The notes under the pieces are model-generated. The model saw only the letters and a program-made list of their open reading frames with translations, did not search any database and had not been told where the DNA came from. Position numbers and translations under genes: made by a program. Of a stretch of 54,749 nucleotides of DNA, positions 17,381-26,328 are shown one piece after another. Positions within the stretch are counted from its first letter, which is position 1, and every line of letters starts with the position of its first letter. Source of the stretch: Planctomycetaceae bacterium (lineage in GTDB: Bacteria > Planctomycetota > Planctomycetia > Planctomycetales > Planctomycetaceae); contig PBSL01000029.1 in assembly GCA_002726205.1 (NCBI GenBank), positions 1 through 54,749 of the forward strand, written 5' to 3'.

Positions 17381-17407
17381 TTGCCTCCGGGTGTCGCCGT
17401 CCGTGCT

Positions 17408-18349
17408 CTAGCCCCGCGGGTGACACTGCTCGTGCATCCCCTTGAGTCGGCTGTGTTCGACCTGCGTGTAGAGTTGTGTCGTGGCGACGCTGGCGTGACC
17501 GAGCAACTCCTGCAGTTCCCGGATGCCGGCGCCGCCGGCCAGCATGTGTGTGGCGAAGCTGTGTCGCAGCGTGTGCGGACTGACGTCGGCACCGATGCCG
17601 ATTCTCGCAGCATATTTCTTCACGAGGTTCCAGAGAGTGATGCGTGAAAGCTGGTTTCCGCTGCGGGTGACGAAAAACCACGGGCTGTCCCGTCCGGCGA
17701 CCATCGCGGGTCGTTCGTTGTCGAAGAATTCGCCGAGGGTCTGCTTGACGGTCGGGCTGGCGACGTAGACCAGTCGTTCCTTGTTGCCCTTGCCCAGGCA
17801 GCGACAGAATCCCTCGTCGAGGTTGAGGTCGCGGATCTGCAACGCGGTGATCTCGGATGCGCGACACCCGGTGGCGTAGAGCAGGCCAAGGATCGAGCGA
17901 TCCCGGAGTGGGTAGCGGTCGGTGTCGACGCGTCCGGGTTCCACGATCAGGCGGTCGATGACATCGAGGCTGAGAACCTTGGGAAGTCGTTGCCAGCGCC
18001 GTGGGGAGCGGAATTGTTCGATCGGCGTTTCGGTCAGCACGCCGTCAAAGACGAGGAAACGGAAGAAGGTGCGGATGGTACTGAGGCGACGGGCCTGGGA
18101 ACTGCTGGCCAGGCGGCGTTCCCGCAGCGATTGAAGATAGTCGCGAAGCCGGTCGGCATCGAAGCTGTCGAGTGGTCCCCGGTGATGTTGCTCGATCCAG
18201 CCAAGAAAGTCCCGGAGGTCGCTGCGGTAGGAACGGATCGTGTTGGCCGCCAGGCCACACTCGGCTTCCAGGTACGTGAGGAAGGCCTGCATGTGACCGG
18301 CAAAGACCGATGGACCGAGATCGCTGGTGGTGTCGTCGCGGGCCGTCAT
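17408..18349 (-). CDS. Tyrosine recombinase (XerC/XerD family)
   Basis: 313 residues, typical Xer length. Resolves chromosome dimers at dif-like sites. The N-terminal SAM-like DNA-binding domain covers ~15-105. The catalytic set is complete: Arg163 ('TGCRASEI'), Lys188, His259 and Arg262 ('HTLRHSFATHML'), His285 ('LLGHAS') and the nucleophile Tyr294 ('TQLYTQV'). XerC versus XerD cannot be decided from the motifs alone. It is downstream of the helicase gene on the same strand with an 86-nt gap. No inverted repeats, cargo or attachment sites flank it, so it looks like the housekeeping enzyme and not an element integrase. Confidence 0.9.
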   Translation of the reverse strand: MTARDDTTSDLGPSVFAGHMQAFLTYLEAECGLAANTIRSYRSDLRDFLGWIEQHHRGPLDSFDADRLRDYLQSLRERRLASSSQARRLSTIRTFFRFLVFDGVLTETPIEQFRSPRRWQRLPKVLSLDVIDRLIVEPGRVDTDRYPLRDRSILGLLYATGCRASEITALQIRDLNLDEGFCRCLGKGNKERLVYVASPTVKQTLGEFFDNERPAMVAGRDSPWFFVTRSGNQLSRITLWNLVKKYAARIGIGADVSPHTLRHSFATHMLAGGAGIRELQELLGHASVATTQLYTQVEHSRLKGMHEQCHPRG

Positions 18350-18435
18350 ACCTCTTTAGGTCGGAATCGTCCGCGGCGGTCTTGAGTCACTGTGGCGGTC
18401 GTCGGCGAGGCCACGACAGTTTCGTGGTGGCGATT

Positions 18436-20718
18436 TCAACGGGCATGGCGGCCCACCGGTTGCAGGGGACAGTGGGTGGACTGGAACGAGACACTCTCGT
18501 CGGCATCCTGAAAACGAACGGTGACGGTGCGGTCCCTGGCAAATCCGTTGACACCGGTCACCGTTCCCAGACCATATCGCGGGTGGCGGACCGCCATCCC
18601 GACGGCAAATCCCTGGCTGACGTGTGCGGATTCGGCGGTGCCGTTGAGTAACGAGGCGGCGGTTGTCAGCAGTGGCGAGTCGTCGGCGGCCTCGGCGGTG
18701 GCGGGATCGGGAAGGGGGGGCCGTGGCGTGGTGTGGCCCTCCCAGAGCGAATGGTCACGGATCTCCAGCTGCATTTCGCCAAGGAACTCGCTGGGAATCG
18801 TCGTGCGGGTTTGACCGTGAAGGTCGCGTTCGGCGGTAAGGGTCAACGCCAGTTTCGAGATGGCCCGTGTCATGCCGACGAACAGCAATCGCCGTTCCTC
18901 CTCGAGTTCCCGGGGGTTGTCCTCCCGCAGAGACCGCTCGTGTGGCAACAGGTTCTGTTCGACTCCCACGACGAATACCGTTGGAAATTCCAGGCCCTTG
19001 GCGGCATGAAGTGTCATCAAGGTGACCGTTCCCGCCTGTTCATCGATCGAGTCGGTTCCGGCAACCAGGCTGGTGGTCTCGAGAAATCCGGCCAGCGACC
19101 GTTCCTCCCCGGCGAACTCGTCATAGTGGGACGCGGTGGCCAGCAACTCGTCGATGACGGCCTGTCGCTGGATCTCCTGCTCGGAAGTGCCCTTTTGCCA
19201 GCCGACACAATAACGGGTCTGATCGATCACCTGCCGGAGCAACCCGGCAACCGAGCCGGAGTCAGTCAGCGAGAGACCGTTGATCAGCTCGTGAAACCGG
19301 CACAGCGCGGTCATCGCCGGCTTGGACAGTTTTTCGGCGCGTCGGGCCTGGCCGGCGGCTTCCAGCAGGTTGAGTTGTTCGATGTTGGCGAATCGTTTGA
19401 GTTTGGCCTGCGTCACCTTTCCGATCCGCCGCGGCGGCGTGTTGACGACCCGGCCGAACGCCGCGTCATCGGACGGGTTTTCGACCAACCTCAGGTACGC
19501 CAGAAGGTCCTTGACCTCGGCCCTTTCGTAAAAGGCCACTCCGGCGATGACCTGGTAGGGGATCCCCCACCGCGAAAACGCCAGTTCCAGTTGACGGGAC
19601 ATCGAGTTGACCCGGTAAAAGACGGCACAATCACCGTAGCGGCACGATCCTGCTGCAACCTCGTCGTGGATCCTCGAGGCGATGCCGTGTGCTTCCTCAC
19701 GTGCCGAAGGAAAGACGAGCAACTCGGCGGGCTCCCCCTCGGGATTCGCTGTCACCAGTGACTTGGGTTTGCGCAAGCGGTTGTGGGAGATCAGTTGATC
19801 GGCCGCGCGGAGAATTGCCGCAGTGCTGCGGAAGTTCTCTTCCAACCGGATGACGCGGGCCTCGGGATAGTCCTGTTCGAACCGCAGGATGTTGTCGATG
19901 CGGGCCCCCCGCCAGCCGTAAATCGACTGGTCCGGGTCACCGGTGACGCAGAGATTTTGATGGTCGTGCGATAGCAGGCGGACGATGCTGTACTGGACGA
20001 GGTTGGTGTCCTGGTACTCATCGACGAGCACGAAGCGGTAGCGGTCATCGAGTTGCCGTCGAAGCTCGGGGTTGTCGGTCAACAGGCGTTCGACGTGCAA
20101 CAGCAAGTCGTCGAAATCGACCGCATTGGCCTTCAACAGGAACTGCTGGTAACGCGGGTAGACCTGAGCAACGACTTCCTGGAGAGGATTTCCCACGCGG
20201 CGTTGGGCATCGCTGGAGACATCCTCGGGGGATTGTTGATTGTTCTTGGCATGGCTGATCCGTCCGGCGAGGCGGCTGGGAGGAAAGTGGACGGCGTCGA
20301 GATTCAGGTCGTTGAGGACGCTGCGAATAACCTGGCGTTGGTCGGTCGTGTCGAGAATCGTGTAGTTGGGTCGCAGCCCGATCATCTCGGCGTGCGACCG
20401 CAGCAGGCGAGCGCAGAACCGATGAAACGTACTGACGGCGACACGGCGTCCGGCCACCAGCCGCTCGACTCGTTCGGCCATTTCCTCGGCGGCCTTGTTG
20501 GTGAAGGTGACTGCGAGAATCTGGCCGGGATCGACGCCGCGTTCAACCAGCCGGACCATTCTCTGGGTGATCACCCTCGTCTTGCCGGACCCGGGACCGG
20601 CCAGGATCAGCAACGGGCCTTCGAAGTGGTCCACGGCCGACTGCTGTTGCCGGGTCAGGCCAGCCTGTTGTGAGTCCGGGCCGGGGAATCGGGAGTCTGC
20701 TGTGGCCAAGGTGTCCAT
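18436..20718 (-). CDS. uvrD: ATP-dependent DNA helicase UvrD/PcrA
   Basis: 760 residues. SF1A 3'-5' helicase for nucleotide excision and mismatch repair and for clearing replication obstacles. Motifs appear in order: Walker A 'AGPGSGKT', 'TFTNKAA', 'VDEYQDTN', 'GDPDQSIYGWRGA', 'LEENFRST', 'TLHAAKGLEFPTVFV' and 'RRLLFVGMTRA'. The C-terminal ~55 residues ('VGMAVRHPRYGLGTVTGV') resemble the PcrA/UvrD Tudor-like domain that contacts RNA polymerase. It diverges from the secreted-protein gene across a 308-nt intergenic region and is probably cotranscribed with the recombinase gene downstream. Confidence 0.95.
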   Translation of the reverse strand: MDTLATADSRFPGPDSQQAGLTRQQQSAVDHFEGPLLILAGPGSGKTRVITQRMVRLVERGVDPGQILAVTFTNKAAEEMAERVERLVAGRRVAVSTFHRFCARLLRSHAEMIGLRPNYTILDTTDQRQVIRSVLNDLNLDAVHFPPSRLAGRISHAKNNQQSPEDVSSDAQRRVGNPLQEVVAQVYPRYQQFLLKANAVDFDDLLLHVERLLTDNPELRRQLDDRYRFVLVDEYQDTNLVQYSIVRLLSHDHQNLCVTGDPDQSIYGWRGARIDNILRFEQDYPEARVIRLEENFRSTAAILRAADQLISHNRLRKPKSLVTANPEGEPAELLVFPSAREEAHGIASRIHDEVAAGSCRYGDCAVFYRVNSMSRQLELAFSRWGIPYQVIAGVAFYERAEVKDLLAYLRLVENPSDDAAFGRVVNTPPRRIGKVTQAKLKRFANIEQLNLLEAAGQARRAEKLSKPAMTALCRFHELINGLSLTDSGSVAGLLRQVIDQTRYCVGWQKGTSEQEIQRQAVIDELLATASHYDEFAGEERSLAGFLETTSLVAGTDSIDEQAGTVTLMTLHAAKGLEFPTVFVVGVEQNLLPHERSLREDNPRELEEERRLLFVGMTRAISKLALTLTAERDLHGQTRTTIPSEFLGEMQLEIRDHSLWEGHTTPRPPLPDPATAEAADDSPLLTTAASLLNGTAESAHVSQGFAVGMAVRHPRYGLGTVTGVNGFARDRTVTVRFQDADESVSFQSTHCPLQPVGRHAR

Positions 20719-21026
20719 CCGTGGGCTGTGGCCCGTCCTGGTGTTGCACCGATCCGATCGGTCCCCGACATATTGACCGATTGTTCACGGGTTGGCCAGC
20801 CGCGGTTAAGATATGACAATTGCCTGACCTCTTCCGGTGGACTAGACTGCGCAAGCTAGGAACGACCTTGAGGGCAAGTTGCTCGTTGCCACCGGGTGGC
20901 AGCCGGTGATTCCGGCGTCGCCGGATGGGATTTGACCGCGACCCGCGGTGGATGTCGGTCGATAACAGTGCAAAGGTGTCCGATGTTTCGATCCGCTCTC
21001 TTTCCACCTTGTTGTGTGAAACTGTC
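20719..21026. other. Divergent intergenic region between uvrD and a secreted-protein gene
   Basis: 308 bases with no convincing gene. It holds one candidate plus-strand promoter (20820-20848). The plus-strand leader of about 170 nt contains short inverted repeats around 'ccggcgtcgccgg' (about 20912-20924). I could not pick a clear minus-strand promoter for uvrD. Confidence 0.5.
20820..20848 (+). promoter_or_regulatory. Candidate sigma-70 promoter for the 21027 gene
   Basis: TTGCCT (20820-20825), exactly 17-nt spacer, TAGACT (20843-20848). Four of six matches in each box. The predicted untranslated leader is about 170 nt. Confidence 0.4.
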
Positions 21027-23252
21027 ATGACCAAATTCCCTCGCGCCGTCCTTGGCCGTTCATTTCTGACCTTCGGGTTGATTTTGTCCTTCGTCGTGGT
21101 TTCAGCGGTGGCCTCGGCCCAGGACCAGGCTCCCGGAGCATCGGTCAGCGGCAAGGGGCTGCGGGGCCTGTTGGCAGAGCAGGTTCCGGTCGACCTGACC
21201 GAGGAGTCGCTCGAGTCGCTCGGTGGCAACTGGGCTCCGGTGCGGGCCAAGCTCGTGATCTCGCTGAACCAGCTCTACGAGAACGAATCGCTCGGCATCC
21301 GCGGCCAGCGGAGGGCTCTCGAGGAACTCAAGGCCCAGGCGGCGGTGATCCGTGTCGGCATCGAGGAACTCCGTAACAAGCCCATCCAGCGAAACCTGAT
21401 CACGATCCACGGTCGTCTTTCCCGTCGCATCGGCGTGGCCGAGGCGTTGCTGGATGCGGTGACGATTTCCACCAAGGCGGCACCAGCGGTGTCGGCCGCT
21501 GAGACAGCCAGGCAGAAGTTGACCGTGTCGGTCAGGAAGTTGCACGGCTACCTGAAGTCGTTTGCGACCGGCGAGACCTGGATCGACTATCTTGGTGTTG
21601 TGCGGATCAGCGAGGACCTGAAGAAGCCGACGCCGGGCAAGTCCGGACTGGCCGTGATGCGACGCGTGCAGGAGAGGTTACAGGGGAAGGACCAGATCGG
21701 TGACGCGGCCCAGACAAAGTTCCTGAAGGAACCGCAGATCGCCGCCGTGGAAGAGGCACTTGGCGCGTACCTGACCGAAGCGGGCAAGACGACGCCGACC
21801 AAGCCGCGCCCGGTGGTGCCGCTCAACGACAAGACCCGGGCGGCCCTTCGCCCCCACCTGGCCACCTTGGCAGCGGCAATCGACCGCTACGAGTTGTCGT
21901 CGTCGAAGTCCGCGGCCACACGGGTGCGGCAGGCGCTGAAATCAGTTCAGACGATTTCCCCGTCCCAGGGTGAGCAACTCGGTGAAGCCCTGCGACCGCT
22001 TTACCTCAGCTACAACCTTCGCGTGGTCGCCAGTGAGAAACTGCTGGGACGGATCATCGGCCAGACCCGGACAAAAAAGAAACCGGTTCGCGACGTGATC
22101 CTCGAGGCGCAGGTTACCGGTGATTCGACGACCAGTGCCACGGTGGGGATCGATTTGCTGAAGAGCCAACGTGGTGCCCGCTGGAACATGGTGCTCAATG
22201 GGAAGACGATCACCGACACGCGGGCCAACAAGAAGGGGGTCAACGTCTTCACGCACGGAGAACACACCTTCTCTGCCACCAAGTTGGTCGAGTTTGATGG
22301 AGACCGTTTCAGCACCAAGCCGGCGGTGGTGGATGTCGATGCCAACAACACCATTGTCGACGTGACAGCCAAGTCGGTCATCATCCGCCGGCTGGCGAAG
22401 AAGAAGGCCGCGAAACTTAATCCTCAAACCGAGCGGATTGCGGCTCAGAAAGTTGCGGCCGATGTCTCGCCGGAATTCAACGGTGAGGTTGACAAGCAGT
22501 TCAAGAAGGCCACCACTGACCTGGCCAAGCATGTCAATGGGCCGCTCAAGCAACTGGACCTGTTTCCCGCAGCACGCAGTATCACGACGACCAACGATGA
22601 ACTGCGAGTATCGACGCAGTTGATGGGGTCCGGCGAACTGGCCGGTGGACGACCGAATCCGGCGATCACTTCCGATTCGGGCCTGGTTGTGCACCTGCAT
22701 GAATCGGCAATCAACAACGCCCTGGATCGCCTGAAACTGGCTGGCCGGACGATGACCGAGGAGGATCTTAAGGTCGAGTTCGAGAAGACGCTCTCGACGT
22801 TTCTTGGCCGCGAATTCCACTTCCCCGCAGCCGATGCGCGGACCGCCGATGAGACCGGGCCGACGACACTGGTCTTTGCTGGCGAGGATCCGATCCGTGT
22901 CCGGATCGCCGACGGCAAGCTGTTCATGGTCATCCGTGCCGGTCTGAAGCAGGAGTCCGGCAAGGAAGAAATTCCGGCCCAGGTCGTGACCGTACCGTTT
23001 GGAATCGGTGTCGATGGCGACAACGTTGTCCTCTCGCGTGGATCGGTCAAGGTGTCGGCCGTGTCGCGACCCAAGAGCCGGACCAAACAGATCGTCCGCG
23101 CCGGCGTCGTTCGCAAGAAGATCACGCGGAATCTCAAGAACCGGCTGATCGAGCGGCACATGAGCGTTCCTCGCGACGGCGCCGATTCGATCCGGTTGTC
23201 GGTGACGCGGGTCGAAGCCATCAACGGCTGGTTGAGCATCGTGTTCGAGTAG
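21027..23252 (+). CDS. Large secreted protein of unknown function
   Basis: About 741 residues, family not recognised. Signal peptide 'LTFGLILSFVVVSAVASAQ' covers residues ~13-31, which fixes the start at 21027 and not at the earlier in-frame codon at 20925. The first third is helical ('QLYENESLGIRGQRRALEELKAQAAVI' region), consistent with a coiled or bundled domain. The second half is mixed alpha/beta and contains a duplicated-looking segment around 'VVHLHESAINNALDRLKLAGRTMTEEDLKVEFE'. No membrane segment after the signal and no catalytic motif. Probably periplasmic. It ends 15 nt before the convergent alcohol dehydrogenase gene. Confidence 0.8.
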   Translation: MTKFPRAVLGRSFLTFGLILSFVVVSAVASAQDQAPGASVSGKGLRGLLAEQVPVDLTEESLESLGGNWAPVRAKLVISLNQLYENESLGIRGQRRALEELKAQAAVIRVGIEELRNKPIQRNLITIHGRLSRRIGVAEALLDAVTISTKAAPAVSAAETARQKLTVSVRKLHGYLKSFATGETWIDYLGVVRISEDLKKPTPGKSGLAVMRRVQERLQGKDQIGDAAQTKFLKEPQIAAVEEALGAYLTEAGKTTPTKPRPVVPLNDKTRAALRPHLATLAAAIDRYELSSSKSAATRVRQALKSVQTISPSQGEQLGEALRPLYLSYNLRVVASEKLLGRIIGQTRTKKKPVRDVILEAQVTGDSTTSATVGIDLLKSQRGARWNMVLNGKTITDTRANKKGVNVFTHGEHTFSATKLVEFDGDRFSTKPAVVDVDANNTIVDVTAKSVIIRRLAKKKAAKLNPQTERIAAQKVAADVSPEFNGEVDKQFKKATTDLAKHVNGPLKQLDLFPAARSITTTNDELRVSTQLMGSGELAGGRPNPAITSDSGLVVHLHESAINNALDRLKLAGRTMTEEDLKVEFEKTLSTFLGREFHFPAADARTADETGPTTLVFAGEDPIRVRIADGKLFMVIRAGLKQESGKEEIPAQVVTVPFGIGVDGDNVVLSRGSVKVSAVSRPKSRTKQIVRAGVVRKKITRNLKNRLIERHMSVPRDGADSIRLSVTRVEAINGWLSIVFE

Positions 23253-23267
23253 GCAGAGCGAACCCGA

Positions 23268-24425
23268 TCACTTCTCTCCGGGGTCGCCGGGTACGATCGT
23301 TGCCTTCAGGCATCTTTGTTCGATCGCTGCCGTCGTTGCGTCGACGATGCCCTGTTCGGAGAACGGGAAGATCTGTTGCACGAGATGCCAGGGGTAGGCG
23401 TCCTGGATCCTGTGCATCAGGTCAATGCCGGGCGGAATGTCGTTGGCCGTGAATGCCCAACTTCCGCAGATCGTCACATCCTTGGTGCAGATGCGGTGCC
23501 AGTTGGTGTCGATCGAGCCGGCATCGGTGAACTGGCCCATTTCCACCAGTGTTCCACCGTCGCGGAGCATCTCGAGTCCCTCGGGGCCCGACGAGGGGTG
23601 TCCGCTGCATTCCAGGACCAGGTCGGCACCGAAACCGCCGACAAGGTCTCGCACGGCCTCCACTCGTGATTCGGAGGTCGTGTGGTCTTCGATCGAAACG
23701 GTCGCCTCGGCACCGAATTCCCGGCAGATCGTCAACCGGGGGTCCTCGGGGGCTCCAATCACCAGCACCCGTCCCGCCCCCATCTCCCGGGCGGCAACCA
23801 GGGCCAGTAGCCCGATGGGGCCTGAGCCCTGGATAACGACAGTGTCCCCGGCGTGGAAACCGCCGACGTTGACGGCCCGGTTGATCGCTCGCATGCAGCA
23901 GGCCAGCGGTTCGGTCAGCGAGCCGGCCATGGCGGTCATCGTGTCGGGCAAACGGTAGATCTTGGTGGCCGGCAGGATGTCCAGGTCGACGTAGACCATC
24001 TCGGCCCAGCCGCCCCAGAGGTGCGGGGGTTTTTCGAACGGCAGGTAGCGACCGTAGTAGGTGGGGTTCAGGCACTTGTTCGCACGATCGGGGTAATGCA
24101 CGCAGTAGTGACACTCACCGCAAGGCATCAGCGGCGGCAGCATCACGCGGTCCCCGACGGCCAGGGGCTGGCCCATGAAATCGGCATCGAGGTTGCGGCC
24201 GATCTCGACGATTGTTCCGGCCAGTTCATGTCCCAGTGTCAGCGGCCAGGGCAATTCACGTGGCCAGTGTCCCTGGAGAATGTGCAGGTCGGTGCCGCAC
24301 ACGCCGCAGGCCTCGATCGCGATCAGTGCCGCCCGTTCCGGAACCGGCGGGCGTGGAACGCTGTGCAGAACGGGTCGGGTTCCCGGCCCGTCGAACGTCG
24401 CGACGCGAATTGTCTGGACCGTCAT
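23268..24425 (-). CDS. Zinc-dependent alcohol dehydrogenase (MDR family)
   Basis: 385 residues. NAD(P)-dependent oxidation of an alcohol; substrate unknown. The catalytic zinc site is 'CGVCGTDLH ... GHE', and the structural zinc lobe is 'PCGECHYC' followed by a fourth Cys in 'RANKC'. The Rossmann fold is marked by 'VIQGSGPIGLLALVAAREMGAGRVLVIG', shown here in part as GSGPIG. It resembles the threonine/sorbitol dehydrogenase branch. The ATG at 24425 overlaps the dipeptidase stop by 4 nt (ATGA), so the two are translationally coupled and probably act in the same pathway. Confidence 0.9.
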   Translation of the reverse strand: MTVQTIRVATFDGPGTRPVLHSVPRPPVPERAALIAIEACGVCGTDLHILQGHWPRELPWPLTLGHELAGTIVEIGRNLDADFMGQPLAVGDRVMLPPLMPCGECHYCVHYPDRANKCLNPTYYGRYLPFEKPPHLWGGWAEMVYVDLDILPATKIYRLPDTMTAMAGSLTEPLACCMRAINRAVNVGGFHAGDTVVIQGSGPIGLLALVAAREMGAGRVLVIGAPEDPRLTICREFGAEATVSIEDHTTSESRVEAVRDLVGGFGADLVLECSGHPSSGPEGLEMLRDGGTLVEMGQFTDAGSIDTNWHRICTKDVTICGSWAFTANDIPPGIDLMHRIQDAYPWHLVQQIFPFSEQGIVDATTAAIEQRCLKATIVPGDPGEK

Positions 24426-25528
24426 GCCGTGCTCCAGGCGTCCCGCAACATCCTCAACGCATTGCCACTGAGCACGTCCGCGGCGACAGTTTCCGAGTAG
24501 CCTCGTTTCAGCAGCACATCGGCGAATCCGGGGACATCGGCAATCGTATCGACGTCGGTCGGAGTGATCTCGGCTCCGAATCCACCATCCATGTCGGTAC
24601 CGATCGCGATGTTCTCCAACGAACCTCCCGCGAGGTTGGCGATGTGCTCGACGTGCGGGATCAGGTCGTCCATGCTGCAGCGGGAAACCCAATCGTGGCG
24701 GGAGGGCCGTTGGAACCAGTCGACATCGGGGTCGATGAAGAACTGGCAAAACACCAATCCGATCACTCCGTTGCGACGGATGACCTCCTGGATCATGTCG
24801 TCCTTGAGATGTCGTTGGCCGGGCACCAGCGAGCGACAGGTGCAGTGCGATGCGATCAGAGGCCCGTCCCACAGGTCAAAGGACTCGTAGACGGCCTGGT
24901 CGGCCATGTGCGTGATGTCGAGGATCATGCCGACGTCCTGCATTGCCCTGTAGAGGTCACGGGCCGGCGGCTTCAACCCGCCCTCGGTTCCGGTTCCGTG
25001 GATATAGGTGTTGTGTCCGAAGTGCGCCGGCCCGACGACCCGCAGTCCCTGCTCCCACCACCAGTCGACGTCAGCGGGATTGATGATCGGGTCGGCGCTC
25101 TCCATCGAGAGCACGTGGTAGATCGGCGTGGTGTCGGTTGGCTCCTTCCAGGCGGCTTCGGCCTCCTCGAGGTCGGCCAGGCCCAGGACCGGCTGAATTT
25201 CCCCACGGCGGGTCATGGCCTGGTAGTAGGCCAGGTGGCCGCGGCCGACGGCCATCGCCTGTTCCTGGGTTCGCATCCCGTCGCACCGCCGGTCACTTCG
25301 CGGCTCGATCCGCGACATGATCGTACTCAACATCAACCCGACCCGCCCCCTGCGCATTTCGGGAAACGTGACCGTACAGATCCCCGTGTCGAATCCCTCG
25401 GCCACCTGTGGCTGTTCGGTTTCCTCCTGCCGCCGGACCTCCCCGGGCGTGAGCGTCAGGTCACGGTTCCAGAACAGCGCATCCCAGGCCAGGTCCAGGT
25501 GCAGGTCAATCGTCAGCATGGGATCCAT
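24422..25528 (-). CDS. Membrane dipeptidase (M19 family), copy 1
   Basis: 368 residues. Zinc dipeptidase of the renal dipeptidase family, which cleaves L-Xaa-D-Xaa or similar dipeptides. Zinc ligands can be read as 'DLHLD' (His-x-Asp near residue 10), Glu in 'LSMESAD', His in 'LDITHMAD', His in 'IASHCTC' and Asp in 'GTDMDGG'. The start at 25528 has GAGAGG upstream. No signal peptide, so unlike its mammalian relatives it is probably cytoplasmic. It is coupled to the alcohol dehydrogenase and diverges from the RidA gene. A clear paralogue lies at 51193-52272. Confidence 0.9.
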   Translation of the reverse strand: MDPMLTIDLHLDLAWDALFWNRDLTLTPGEVRRQEETEQPQVAEGFDTGICTVTFPEMRRGRVGLMLSTIMSRIEPRSDRRCDGMRTQEQAMAVGRGHLAYYQAMTRRGEIQPVLGLADLEEAEAAWKEPTDTTPIYHVLSMESADPIINPADVDWWWEQGLRVVGPAHFGHNTYIHGTGTEGGLKPPARDLYRAMQDVGMILDITHMADQAVYESFDLWDGPLIASHCTCRSLVPGQRHLKDDMIQEVIRRNGVIGLVFCQFFIDPDVDWFQRPSRHDWVSRCSMDDLIPHVEHIANLAGGSLENIAIGTDMDGGFGAEITPTDVDTIADVPGFADVLLKRGYSETVAADVLSGNALRMLRDAWSTA

Positions 25529-25544
25529 GGATGCCTCTCGGTGG

Positions 25545-25568
25545 GGTTGGTTCCAACCGGTCATTATG
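25545..25568 (-). promoter_or_regulatory. Candidate -10 element with overlapping inverted repeat
   Basis: Minus-strand CATAAT (25563-25568) is a good -10 for the dipeptidase gene; its -35 is weak. The predicted transcription start falls inside a perfect 6+2+6 inverted repeat, GGTTGG-TT-CCAACC (25545-25558). A repeat placed over the start site is a plausible operator, but it is short. Confidence 0.3.
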
Positions 25569-25658
25569 AGAGGCCGCTGGTTTGAGCGGAACCGAGTGAG
25601 CCGGTAGGCTGCGACGAAGACGGGTTGTTTCCGGCACGGCAATGGAGAACCAGCAACG

Positions 25659-26255
25659 ATGAGCACGACAACACGCAGAGGATTCTTGAAGGACACGGCG
25701 CTGGTTGCGGTCGGTGTACTTGGGGGCGGGATCATCGGTGGGCGTTGGCCGGAGTCGCTAGTCAGCGGCGCCGCGGCGACGGCCGAAACACCCGAGCAAC
25801 GGTTGAAGACGCTGGGGATCGTCCTGCCGCCGGCGCCCAAGCCGGTGGCGATCTATGTTCCGGCAGTTGTCAGCGGCCATCTCTGTTTCTCCTCCGGCCA
25901 TGGACCTCGAACGGCCGACGGGAAGATGATCACCGGTCGCGTTGGCGAGGACCTGAGCCTGGCCGAGGGCAAAGCGGCAGCGCGTGTTGTTGGATTGAAT
26001 GTCCTGTCGAGTGTTCGCGCACGGTTGGGGTCCCTCAACAAGGTTGTTCGCCTGGTCAAGGTTCTGGGGATGGTCAACGCGACTTCCGATTTCAAGAAGC
26101 ACCCCCAGGTGATCAACGGTTTCAGCGAATTGATGGTCGAGGTGTTTGGCGAGGTGCAGGGCAAGGGCGCTCGTAGCGCGGTGGGCATGGGGTCGTTGCC
26201 GAGCAATATCCCATGTGAGATCGAGGCGATTTTCGAGGTCCGAACCCGGGGGTGA
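25659..26255 (+). CDS. Tat-exported RidA (YjgF/YER057c) family protein
   Basis: 198 residues. RidA enzymes hydrolyse reactive enamine/imine intermediates released by PLP enzymes. The catalytic arginine is retained (Arg172 in 'GARSAVGMGSLP'), as is the 'CEIEAIFEV' end of the fold. Unusually, the N-terminus is a twin-arginine signal: 'TTRRGFLKD' and then a hydrophobic Gly/Ala segment to about residue 42. That predicts export after folding. The next gene, 73 nt downstream, is a PLP enzyme that also has a Tat-like leader, which suggests that they work together outside the cytoplasm. The catalytic core is about 145 residues, slightly longer than a typical RidA. Confidence 0.88.
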   Translation: MSTTTRRGFLKDTALVAVGVLGGGIIGGRWPESLVSGAAATAETPEQRLKTLGIVLPPAPKPVAIYVPAVVSGHLCFSSGHGPRTADGKMITGRVGEDLSLAEGKAAARVVGLNVLSSVRARLGSLNKVVRLVKVLGMVNATSDFKKHPQVINGFSELMVEVFGEVQGKGARSAVGMGSLPSNIPCEIEAIFEVRTRG

Positions 26256-26328
26256 ACCTGGAGAGTCGGTCGCGAGACGAGATCCTCGACCAGGGGATCG
26301 AAAGACCGGGTCGGAACGAGGAGAAACG

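Noticed and set aside
17408-18349. Tyrosine recombinase as integrase of a mobile element
   Set aside because: No attachment-site repeats, tRNA, cargo or phage genes are nearby; length and motifs fit a housekeeping Xer protein.
18411-18427. CCACGA-N5-TCGTGG hairpin as terminator of uvrD
   Set aside because: It is only 6 bp and has no T-run after it on the minus strand; too weak to call.
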